A DNA stretch of 7,411 nucleotides from an uncultured Terriglobus sp. GTDB lineage: Bacteria; Acidobacteriota; Terriglobia; Terriglobales; Acidobacteriaceae. The stretch lies in assembly GCA_937871605.1 (NCBI GenBank), contig CALMRM010000314.1, positions 1-7,411 on the forward strand, given 5' to 3'. The position numbers and the translations under genes are program-made. The notes beneath the pieces are model-generated. The model had not been told where the DNA came from, made no database searches, and saw only the letters and a program-made list of their open reading frames with translations. The number at the start of each line of letters is the position of its first letter. Position 1 is the first letter of the stretch. Positions 1 through 6,188 of the stretch are shown piece by piece.

Positions 1-33
1 CACAGATCAGCAGGCACAGGAAGGACTCGCAGG

Positions 34-1281
34 ATGAACGCCTCTCCGTTGGAGACGCGGGCAGTGCCTGCGACTCAGCCCACACGACACGAGCCACCGG
101 CCAGCACCTGGCTGCAGGTGCTGCCGCACCTGGACCGGCAGTATGGCGGGCTGTCTGCCGTCGTGCCGGTCTTGAGCGAGCAACTGCAGCGGCGCGAAGG
201 CCTTGCGGTGCGGCTGGCCGCGTTTTGCGCACCGGACGAAGATGTGCAAACAGGGCAGAGCGATTTTGTTGACGTCACGGTGCTTCCGCTTGGACACATC
301 GCATGGCTTACGAAGGCTGGTGTGCGCGCCGAGCTGGCACAGTGTCTGGAGGCATGTGGTGGAGCCCACATCCATGGCCTTTGGGACAGCAGCAGCATGG
401 CCACGGCGCATCTTGCCCAAACGCAAGGCAAACCCTACCTTGTGTCGGCGCATGGCATGCTTGAACCTTGGGCGTTGGCGCAGAAGGCATTGAAGAAGCG
501 CATGTACGGTGCCCTGGTGGAGCGTCCTTTGCTGCAGCGTGCCGCCTGCTTACACGCGCTTACGCTTGCTGAGGCGGAGGACTATCGCCGGTACGGCTGC
601 AACAACCCGATAGCGGTGATACCGAACGCGGTAGAAGCACCAGAAACCATCGTCGACACGTCATGGCGGGAACGCTTCCCTTCCGTCGAAACGCGGCGCA
701 CCGTTCTGTTTTTGGGCCGGCTCCACATGAAGAAAGGCGTTGCTCTCCTGCTGGAGGCATGGCGGTTGCTGGCTGCGCAATTTCCAGACGCGTTGTTAGT
801 ACTGGCCGGTCCTGGCGAACCCACGTATGTGCAGCAGCTGCAGGAGCAGGTTCGGACAACTGGCCTGGGCGACTCTGTGCTGTTCACCGGCATGCTGGAC
901 CAGACCAGCAAATGGGCAGCACTCTCCCAGGCACATGTGTTTGTCTTGCCTTCTTTCTCAGAAGGGCTCAGTGTCGCAACACTGGAGGCTCTCAGTGTAG
1001 GCACACCTGTCATTGTGACTGAAGAATGCCATCTGCCAGAGGTCCTGTCGGCGGGGTGCGGGTGGCAGATAGCACCAAGCGCAGAACAGTTGCAACAAGC
1101 ACTGCAGCAGGCGTTGCAGCAGTCACCAGCAGACCGATCGCACATGAGCCACAACGCACGCCAGCTTGTGAAAACTCGCTTCAGCTGGGCCGTGGTGTGC
1201 AAGCAGATGGCGGAGCTGTACCGGTGTGTCCTGTCTGGCGAAATGCCACAGCACTGCCAGTATCTGGAGGCCGTACGATGA
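34..1281 (+). CDS. Family 4 glycosyltransferase (GT-B fold), EPS biosynthesis
   Basis: A 415-residue GT-B glycosyltransferase that probably transfers a sugar from a nucleotide-sugar donor to a lipid-linked oligosaccharide on the cytoplasmic face. Seen in the sequence: a glycine-rich acceptor-side loop (QYGGLSAVV, about residues 36-44), HG at 114-115 and HGM at 140-142, an IPNAV segment at 196-200 closing the N-terminal half, then the C-terminal donor half opening with LFLGRLHMKKG (225-235). The EX7E catalytic/donor motif of family 4 is present as E310 and E318 in SEGLSVATLE. The ATG is preceded by AGGAAGGA (18-25) with 8 bases of spacing, so this start is well supported; the first 20 or so residues look disordered. 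A Gln/Ala-rich helix (QQALQQALQQ) lies near 354-363. The stop overlaps the next start as ATGA, implying translational coupling. Donor and acceptor sugars cannot be told from sequence. Confidence 0.93.
   Translation: MNASPLETRAVPATQPTRHEPPASTWLQVLPHLDRQYGGLSAVVPVLSEQLQRREGLAVRLAAFCAPDEDVQTGQSDFVDVTVLPLGHIAWLTKAGVRAELAQCLEACGGAHIHGLWDSSSMATAHLAQTQGKPYLVSAHGMLEPWALAQKALKKRMYGALVERPLLQRAACLHALTLAEAEDYRRYGCNNPIAVIPNAVEAPETIVDTSWRERFPSVETRRTVLFLGRLHMKKGVALLLEAWRLLAAQFPDALLVLAGPGEPTYVQQLQEQVRTTGLGDSVLFTGMLDQTSKWAALSQAHVFVLPSFSEGLSVATLEALSVGTPVIVTEECHLPEVLSAGCGWQIAPSAEQLQQALQQALQQSPADRSHMSHNARQLVKTRFSWAVVCKQMAELYRCVLSGEMPQHCQYLEAVR
1266..1270 (+). promoter_or_regulatory. Ribosome binding site for the WcaF-like gene
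   Basis: GGAGG lies 7 bases before the ATG at 1278, inside the last codons of the upstream glycosyltransferase gene. It selects the start at the ATGA overlap over the much earlier in-frame ATG at 1026. Confidence 0.7.
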
Positions 1282-1874
1282 TGCCTCCTGTGCGGCTGGA
1301 CCGGTATGACAACAGTTGGTACAACCCCGGTCGCCCCTTTCTTGTGCGTGCCCTGTGGTTGTTTATAGGTCTGCCGCTGTTCCGGTGTTCGCTGCTACCT
1401 TCGTCGCGGCTGCGCGTGTTTCTGCTGCGGCTGTTCGGTGCCACGGTGGGCAACGGGGTCGTGATCCATTCTGAGGTGGTCGTCAAGTACCCGTGGCACC
1501 TGCGCGTAGGCGACCACTGCTGGATCGGTGAGCGTGCCTGGATCGACTGCCTCACCACTGTCCAGCTGGCATCAAACGTTTGCGTGTCACAAGGCGTATA
1601 TCTGTGCACCGGCAATCACGACTGGGGTGACCCGGCGTTTGGGCTTCGTGTGCAGCCGATCCACCTGATGGATGAAAGCTGGGCAGGTGCCCAAAGCGTG
1701 TTGTTGCCCGGCAGCGGCCTGGGCCGCGGTGCGGTGCTGGCGGCAGGCGGCGTTTTGGCGGGAAATGTCCCGGAATACCAAATCTTTCAGGGCAATCCAG
1801 CTCGTTATGTAAAGGAACGTGTTGTGCGCGACGCCCCACGCGCACAGAAAGACGTCGAGATGGTTACACCATGA
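1278..1874 (+). CDS. WcaF-like hexapeptide-repeat O-acetyltransferase
   Basis: A 198-residue left-handed beta-helix acyltransferase that would move an acetyl group from acetyl-CoA to a sugar hydroxyl of the EPS repeat unit. It opens with the DNSWYNPGRP segment (11-20) and a hydrophobic helix (about 21-40), an N-terminus I recognise from WcaF-type colanic acid acetyltransferases. Hexapeptide-type turns follow (GATVGNGVVIHSE, LRVGDHCWIGE, VQLASNVCVSQ), then TGNHDW (111-116), where H114 is the likely catalytic histidine. The end has the usual QGNPARYVKE signature (171-180). The reading frame is open back to 1026, but that part overlaps the previous gene and does not resemble the family; GGAGG and the ATGA junction place the start at 1278, with a second ATG directly after it at 1281. 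The stop again overlaps the next start as ATGA. Family assignment is strong; the acceptor is unknown. Confidence 0.9.
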   Translation: MMPPVRLDRYDNSWYNPGRPFLVRALWLFIGLPLFRCSLLPSSRLRVFLLRLFGATVGNGVVIHSEVVVKYPWHLRVGDHCWIGERAWIDCLTTVQLASNVCVSQGVYLCTGNHDWGDPAFGLRVQPIHLMDESWAGAQSVLLPGSGLGRGAVLAAGGVLAGNVPEYQIFQGNPARYVKERVVRDAPRAQKDVEMVTP

Positions 1875-3067
1875 GAGTGCTCCTGATGAACCAATTCTTC
1901 TGGCCCGACGCAGCAGCCACCAGTCAGCTGCTGACCGATGTTGCACGTCGCCTGGCAGGGGACGGGCACGAAGTACACGTCATCTGCGGTGCCACGGGGT
2001 ACACAGACACCAACAAGGACGAGGCGCCGGTAGCCACCATTCACCGCGTTGCAGGGCGACGCTTCTCCCGCAGCACCTTGGGACGCCTGCTTTCCTACGG
2101 CAGCTTTTACGTGCTGGCAGGATGGCGCGCGCTGCGGGTTCCAGCGCCAGACGTCGTTCTCACACTGACCACTCCCCCACTGCTTTCCTTGCTGGGCAAT
2201 TTGGTAAAGCGTGTGCGCGGCACGCGACATGTGATCTGGGAAATGGATATGTACCCGGACGTGGCGGTCGATCTCGGGTATTTTCGTGCAGGTGGCCTGC
2301 TGGACCGCGCGGTCGGCATGCTGGCCGATGCATCACGCCAGTATGCCGACACCATCATCGCGTTGGGTGCTTGCATGCGCGACCGTCTGTTGCAGCGCGG
2401 GATACCCACTGAAAAAATTGAGATTGCCGACAACTGGGCGGATAGCCAGGCCATCCAGATGGTGGCAAAGCACGGTGCGCTGGACCGGTTTGTGGTCCTG
2501 TATTCCGGCAACCTTGGGTTGGCCCATGATCTCGACACCATAACAGCCGCCATGTCGGCGCTGAGCAGCGATCCACGCTTTCTGTTTCTGTTTGTGGGGG
2601 GTGGCGGCAGGCGGCAGCAACTGCGTGAGTTCGTGGAGCGTGAGCAGCTTTCAGCAGTCCAGCTGCGGCCCTACGTGGAGAGGTCAGACCTCGGGTACGA
2701 ACTGGCCCAGGGTGATATTGGGCTGGTGCTGCAGAGCGACAGATGTTGCGGCTCGGTGGTGCCGAGCAAGGTTTATGGATTGCTGGCGGCTGGTCGGCCT
2801 GTGCTCTTTGTGGGACCGGAAAAAGCGACGCCGGCTCGCATCATTCAGCAGTTTGGCTGTGGCTGGCATGTTCCCTGTGGCGACGTCACGGGATTAGTCG
2901 GGCTGCTGCAGCGGCTGGCCTCATCTCCGCAGGAGGTTTCTGCTGCGGCACGGCGTGCACGTGAAACATTGCTCTCGCATTACGACTTACCTTTAGGTAC
3001 TGTACGAATTACCGGAATCTTAACGCAATCTATGCAAGTGCCCGCAGAGGTACTTGCAACAGTTTAA
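1871..3067 (+). CDS. WcaI-like family 4 glycosyltransferase
   Basis: A 398-residue GT-B glycosyltransferase resembling WcaI, which in colanic acid synthesis is regarded as a fucosyltransferase; here the sugar is not determinable. Visible features: an N-terminal MNQFFWPD segment (6-13) typical of WcaI-type proteins, a Rossmann strand/loop with GDGHEVHVICG (30-40), the WEMDMYPD block (123-130), the start of the donor domain at VVLYSGNLGLAHD (208-220), a glycine-rich FVGGGGRR (241-248), and VVPSKVYGLLAAGRPVLF (from 297), which matches the nucleotide-sugar-binding region of this subfamily. The region where other family 4 enzymes have EX7E reads differently (PSKVYGLLAAG), as is common in this subfamily. 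There is no strong ribosome binding site; the ATGA overlap with the acetyltransferase gene suggests translation by coupling. The last 80 or so bases are more AT-rich than the rest of the gene. Confidence 0.9.
   Translation: MRVLLMNQFFWPDAAATSQLLTDVARRLAGDGHEVHVICGATGYTDTNKDEAPVATIHRVAGRRFSRSTLGRLLSYGSFYVLAGWRALRVPAPDVVLTLTTPPLLSLLGNLVKRVRGTRHVIWEMDMYPDVAVDLGYFRAGGLLDRAVGMLADASRQYADTIIALGACMRDRLLQRGIPTEKIEIADNWADSQAIQMVAKHGALDRFVVLYSGNLGLAHDLDTITAAMSALSSDPRFLFLFVGGGGRRQQLREFVEREQLSAVQLRPYVERSDLGYELAQGDIGLVLQSDRCCGSVVPSKVYGLLAAGRPVLFVGPEKATPARIIQQFGCGWHVPCGDVTGLVGLLQRLASSPQEVSAAARRARETLLSHYDLPLGTVRITGILTQSMQVPAEVLATV
3033..3058 (+). repeat. Inverted repeat at the 3' end of the WcaI-like gene
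   Basis: TGCAAGT (3033-3039) and ACTTGCA (3052-3058) form perfect 7-base arms around a 12-base loop, just before the stop codon at 3065-3067. No T-run follows, so it does not look like an intrinsic terminator. It could be an mRNA hairpin that tunes expression of the next gene, or chance. Confidence 0.3.
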
Positions 3068-3108
3068 GTGTCCTTCGCCGTTATGGCCTTTCTTCTACTC
3101 CCACTGTC

Positions 3109-3114
3109 TGAGGA
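3109..3114 (+). promoter_or_regulatory. Ribosome binding site for the WecA-like gene
   Basis: TGAGGA lies 5 bases before the ATG at 3120. This fixes the start there and not at the in-frame TTG at 3054, which lies within the preceding gene and would add 22 residues of non-membrane sequence in front of the first hydrophobic helix. Confidence 0.7.
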
Positions 3115-3119
3115 ACACC

Positions 3120-4565
3120 ATGTTTACTATCGCTGCGTTAGGCCTGATTGCCTTCGCCCTGGGCCTGATACTGACGCCGTTATGCCGCGACGTAGCCAAG
3201 CGGTACAACCTAGTTGACAAGCCGGATAGCGATCGGAAGCTGCACAGCGAGCCCACTCCCAGGGTGGGCGGCGTCGCAGTGGTTCTGGCGTACGCCGGCT
3301 CCATTTCGCTGGTGCTGCTGCTGAGACCTGCGTCCCAACAGCTGCACATTCAGCATGCTGAATTGCTCAAGTCGCTGCTGCCTGCAACCATTGTCATCTT
3401 TCTCACGGGATTGCTGGACGACTTGATCGGTCTCTCACCGAAGCAGAAGCTGCTGGGTGAATTTCTCGCTGCTGTGACGGCCGTGGGACTGGGCATGCAC
3501 TTCTCGCCCCACAGCTTCCCGGTCGCCTCGAATCATCCCCTGCTTGCCCATCACTGGGTTGCCGTGCCCGTTGCGATCGTTTGGCTGATAGGGTGCAGCA
3601 ATGCCGTCAACCTGATTGACGGATTGGATGGGCTGGCCACAGGCGTAGGCCTGTTTGCGTCGGTAGCCACCCTGCTGGTTGGTGTTTTTGCCGGTCACAG
3701 CGGCCTCGTGATGGTGACCATCCCGCTGGTCGGTGCATTGCTGGCCTTTCTGCGATACAACTTCAATCCCGCGTCCATCTTTCTGGGTGACTCCGGTAGT
3801 TTAACTATCGGTTTTCTTCTGGGAACCTTTAGCCTGGTTTGGAGTGAAAGCAGTTCCTCCACCTTAGGCATTGCTGCTCCTCTGATGGTCATGGCCTTGC
3901 CGCTTATGGACGTCGGCCTGGCGATTAGCCGGCGCTACCTACGGCTGGTACCCATCTTTTCCGCGGATCGCGGCCACATTCACCACATGGTGCAGGCACG
4001 CGGGTACAAGCCGCGTGAAACGGCTCTCATTCTGTATGGCGTCTGTGCTGTTGCGGCAGCTCTTGCGCTATTGCAGGGCCTGCACATCCGTTACCTTCGG
4101 TATGCCGTGCCCGTAGTGTTTCTTGGACTGGTGTGGGCTGGTATCCGCTATCTGGATTATGTCGAACTGGCTGCAGTGCGCCGCTTTTTTTCGCGCCACC
4201 ACCTGCGCCGCATGGTGAAAGAGGACGTCTACCTACGCGACCTCGACAGCAAGCTGAGCTCGTTGAGCAACCTGGAAGATTGCTGGGAACATGCCTGCAC
4301 TATATGCAGAGATCTACACTTCACTGCAATTCACATGTACTTTCGAGAAACGTATTTCGATGGCACTCTTGGCACCTCTTCCAGCGAACAGGAAGTGCAC
4401 ATGACCTTGCCTATTGGCGAGCGTGGGTACCTTCGGCTGGCACGCTGCGCCGGCGACGTCCCTCCGCACATGATGTGGCCGGTTCTCTTTCGCCTGCTGC
4501 ACGCCCTGGCGGCACGAGAGAACAAGCTGCCGCGTCCGGTGACTCGATTCTTTGACGCCGCATAG
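3120..4565 (+). CDS. WecA/MraY-family polyprenyl-phosphate sugar-1-phosphate transferase with C-terminal extension
   Basis: A 481-residue inner-membrane enzyme expected to transfer a GlcNAc- or related sugar-1-phosphate from its UDP-sugar to undecaprenyl phosphate, starting assembly of a surface glycan. Family motifs are all present: DRKLHSEPTPRVGG (38-51), the catalytic acidic pair in LLDDLIGL (D100, D101), NAVNLIDGLDGLA (161-173), FLGDSGS (221-227) and DRGHIHH (283-289), whose HIHH is more typical of WecA-type than of MraY enzymes. Many hydrophobic segments run from residue 1 to about 345. WecA-type proteins are usually around 350-370 residues; this one carries about 130 more, soluble and probably cytoplasmic. 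The tail begins with a basic stretch (RRFFSRHHLRRM) and has an alpha/beta pattern ending in a PIGERGYLRLA strand and a helix (about 450-468), faintly GAF-like. It lies 52 bases after the WcaI-like gene and probably shares its transcript. Confidence 0.93.
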   Translation: MFTIAALGLIAFALGLILTPLCRDVAKRYNLVDKPDSDRKLHSEPTPRVGGVAVVLAYAGSISLVLLLRPASQQLHIQHAELLKSLLPATIVIFLTGLLDDLIGLSPKQKLLGEFLAAVTAVGLGMHFSPHSFPVASNHPLLAHHWVAVPVAIVWLIGCSNAVNLIDGLDGLATGVGLFASVATLLVGVFAGHSGLVMVTIPLVGALLAFLRYNFNPASIFLGDSGSLTIGFLLGTFSLVWSESSSSTLGIAAPLMVMALPLMDVGLAISRRYLRLVPIFSADRGHIHHMVQARGYKPRETALILYGVCAVAAALALLQGLHIRYLRYAVPVVFLGLVWAGIRYLDYVELAAVRRFFSRHHLRRMVKEDVYLRDLDSKLSSLSNLEDCWEHACTICRDLHFTAIHMYFRETYFDGTLGTSSSEQEVHMTLPIGERGYLRLARCAGDVPPHMMWPVLFRLLHALAARENKLPRPVTRFFDAA

Positions 4566-4579
4566 CTAGGGCGTGTCAA
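4552..4579. terminator. Imperfect hairpin spanning the convergent stop codons
   Basis: TTGACGCC (4552-4559) can pair with GGCGTGTCAA (4570-4579) through eight base pairs with a two-base bulge. The 10-base loop holds both stop codons of the convergent genes. There is no T-run on either side, so intrinsic termination is doubtful; it is the only terminator-like structure I see at this junction. Confidence 0.2.
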
Positions 4580-5177
4580 TCGGTACAAGCGACTGCAAGT
4601 GCGCGTGCACGATGAATCGCTTTGGAGCCGCACCAATGTAATCAAACGGGTAGCAGGTGATGAGCGTCACCTGCGGAACCGTCCCGATCTCAAGGACGTT
4701 TACCTGTTCCGGGGTAACGATCTCTGTGCTGTCCACCTGGTAGTCGTAGGTGCCTGCATCGGAACTCACCAGCACCGCCATGCCGGGCTTGATGTTGCGT
4801 ACCGGCCGGAAAAATGTGTCCCGGTGGGCTGCAAGCGCCATGTTGCCGAGCCCACCAGCCGTGGCAGAGCCCGGGACGTGACCGATACCGCGAAGCAGAT
4901 CCTGCTTGGTCAGTCCCTCCACGATGGGTACGGTCAACTGCAGTGCCGGTATAGAGATTCTACCGATCACCTTGCCGTTGGACACAGTGGCGCCCGAGGT
5001 GTAGGAGCGGTCTGCCCTGCCTACGATGGTGCCGTCCGTGTCTGCTGCGGACTGCTGGGCGTAGGCCTGAGCGACGAAGTGGGTGCCTTCTGCCTCATAG
5101 AGGCAAAAGGCACCATACACCGCTGAACTACACACAACAGTCCACAGTGCTGCTTCTAACAGTCGCCTGACCTGCAT
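4566..5177 (-). CDS. Sortase, probably class D-like
   Basis: A 203-residue cysteine transpeptidase that would cut an LPXT-A/G type sorting signal and join the protein to an amine acceptor outside the inner membrane. A single N-terminal membrane segment (about 8-27) anchors it, followed by a linker (about 30-65) and a sortase domain opening at GRISIPALQLTVPIVEG (72-88). Catalytic residues are visible: H118 in LAAHRDTFF, C175 in TLITCYPF and R187 in APKRFIV. The TLITCYPF context and small size fit class D best; class E is the alternative. An in-frame TAA lies one codon before the ATG, so the start cannot be further upstream. No strong ribosome binding site is seen, and it lies only 13 bases after its likely substrate gene, so coupled expression is probable. 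Sortases are standard in Gram-positives and sporadic in Gram-negatives. Confidence 0.93.
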   Translation of the reverse strand: MQVRRLLEAALWTVVCSSAVYGAFCLYEAEGTHFVAQAYAQQSAADTDGTIVGRADRSYTSGATVSNGKVIGRISIPALQLTVPIVEGLTKQDLLRGIGHVPGSATAGGLGNMALAAHRDTFFRPVRNIKPGMAVLVSSDAGTYDYQVDSTEIVTPEQVNVLEIGTVPQVTLITCYPFDYIGAAPKRFIVHAHLQSLVPIDTP

Positions 5178-5190
5178 ACGTTACAGCAAC

Positions 5191-6045
5191 CTAACGCGCA
5201 ACGAAACGCCGCAGTCGTAGCGAAAAGAGGCCAAACAGGGCGACCACGCCTGCAAGTAGCACGGCTGGAAGCTCACTTGCTGTGTGGGGCAGCGCTGTGG
5301 CAAGAGCGCGCCGTGCCACTGGTTTGCGGGCAGCAGGAGCAACAGGCGCCGGTGCTGCCGACGTGGATGGGCGCGTGGAAGCAGCACTCGGCGACGGAGT
5401 TGCGCGGGGCGGCAGAGGTGCGGGCGGCTCGTTGCGCGCTACCAGGGGCGGTGCGCTGACGGGCTGCACGGCGGGCTTGTACTTCTCAGCGGCGATCGCC
5501 GGTGTCTTTCCATCCACCTTGGTCGGCGATAGCGTCCAGAGTGTCACCATCCGCATGTCGTCGTTGGTAAGGTTCTTCTCCTTTGAGGGCAGGTTATCCG
5601 ACTCCGGGTCAATCGCATTCACCTGGCTGCTATGCGATAGAGCGATCTTTACCGCCTCTGCCTTTGGGTAAACGAACTCAACCGAGAAGCTACCCGGAAA
5701 ATTAAATCCACGGAGAGCCCGGTCATGTTCTGATCCGCCGCCCCACACGACAGGTCCTTGGCCGCCGCCAATCGAAGCGTTCGGGACGCCCAGGAAGGTT
5801 GAGAGGGCCTTTCCTTTTTCATCCTCAATCCGCAGAATGCTGCGATCTGACATGTGATCGACAACGCGAATGACGTACGTGCCGTTCTTCAGAACGGTGC
5901 CCGGAACTGCGGTGTTGCCGTCTACGGTGAAGCGCTCTGTAAGCAGGGATGAGTCGGCTGGGCTGCTCAGGGCAGCTGCGTATGCAACCGGCATGGCAGC
6001 GGGCACAGACGAGAGAAGAAGGGCTGACAAAAGAAGGTGGCGCAT
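5191..6045 (-). CDS. Secreted protein with C-terminal LPHTA sorting signal (likely sortase substrate)
   Basis: A 284-residue exported protein of unknown function. It has a signal peptide (1 to about 23, cleavage probably after AYA) and a globular, strand-rich domain (about 35-185) with PGTVLKNGTYVIRVVDH (48-64), a glycine-rich patch (93-104), FVYPKAE (124-130) and DDMRMVTLW (162-170). A Pro/Ala/Ser/Thr-rich linker follows (about 191-250). The end is a textbook sorting signal: LPHTA (252-256), a hydrophobic helix (about 259-275) and a basic tail (RLRRFVAR). LPXTA-type motifs are known for class D sortases such as the Bacillus anthracis enzyme recognising LPNTA, and the sortase gene follows after 13 bases, so this is almost certainly its substrate. 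I recall similar proteins from Acidobacteriota but cannot verify this here. Just upstream, GGGGG lies 4 bases before the ATG as a possible ribosome binding site. The domain's role is not assigned. Confidence 0.88.
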   Translation of the reverse strand: MRHLLLSALLLSSVPAAMPVAYAAALSSPADSSLLTERFTVDGNTAVPGTVLKNGTYVIRVVDHMSDRSILRIEDEKGKALSTFLGVPNASIGGGQGPVVWGGGSEHDRALRGFNFPGSFSVEFVYPKAEAVKIALSHSSQVNAIDPESDNLPSKEKNLTNDDMRMVTLWTLSPTKVDGKTPAIAAEKYKPAVQPVSAPPLVARNEPPAPLPPRATPSPSAASTRPSTSAAPAPVAPAARKPVARRALATALPHTASELPAVLLAGVVALFGLFSLRLRRFVAR

Positions 6046-6188
6046 GGTACCCCCAAAGGAAGACGGACTATATGCTAAGGAACTGCAAGCATAGATGCAG
6101 AGAGCCTCGCATAGCGTCTACAGATGTAGCCGAAAGTCCACAGCCGGGCGAGGCGCGGTCAGCGTCAGGGCTATCACGTGAGCTGAGG
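6046..6188. promoter_or_regulatory. Divergent intergenic region, probable promoters
   Basis: This 143-base stretch separates the divergent sortase-substrate and acyltransferase genes, so it should hold promoters for both. A TATAGT hexamer on the minus strand (6072-6067) could be a -10 element 21 bases before the substrate ATG, but no convincing -35 is seen. There is an inverted repeat CTACA-GA-TGTAG at 6118-6129 and a GCATAG direct repeat (6089-6094 and 6109-6114) with a 20-base period, about two helical turns, which could be operator half-sites. Calls of exact promoter positions are not supported. Confidence 0.35.
6118..6129. repeat. Operator-like inverted repeat
   Basis: CTACA and TGTAG are perfect 5-base arms around a 2-base spacer in the middle of the divergent intergenic region. 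The position suits a regulator site, but arms this short also occur by chance. Confidence 0.25.

Noticed and set aside
252..256. Exosortase/PEP-CTERM system considered for the sorting pair (protein residue positions of the motif given)
   Set aside because: The signal is LPHTA, not PEP, and the enzyme is a single-pass sortase with the TLITC motif, not a multi-pass exosortase.
582..1202. A 206-codon open frame on the minus strand, opposite the first glycosyltransferase gene
   Set aside because: The translation is Cys/Ser/Arg-rich with no family motif, and the plus strand has a complete, motif-bearing glycosyltransferase here.
1026..1277. N-terminal extension of the WcaF-like acetyltransferase from an ATG at 1026
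   Set aside because: It lies wholly inside the preceding gene in another frame and resembles nothing in the family; GGAGG and the ATGA junction favour 1278.
1819..2412. A 197-codon plus-strand open frame overlapping the acetyltransferase and WcaI-like genes
   Set aside because: The translation is Arg/His/Ser-rich without recognisable motifs, and it is a shifted frame of the WcaI-like gene.
3054..3119. TTG start for the WecA-like gene
   Set aside because: The 22 extra residues overlap the previous gene and lack family similarity; the ATG at 3120 has TGAGGA at proper spacing.
4599..5126. A 175-codon plus-strand open frame opposite the sortase gene
   Set aside because: It is antisense to a sortase with an intact catalytic triad and shows no domain of its own.
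5282..5671. Gly/Ala/Arg-rich plus-strand frames opposite the sortase substrate linker
   Set aside because: They are a by-product of the GC-rich Pro/Ala linker on the other strand.
5949..6188. Longer N-terminus for the acyltransferase (starts at 5949 or 6072)
   Set aside because: 5949 overlaps the divergent substrate gene; 6072 leaves 26 bases for two promoters and adds rare codons and non-family residues.
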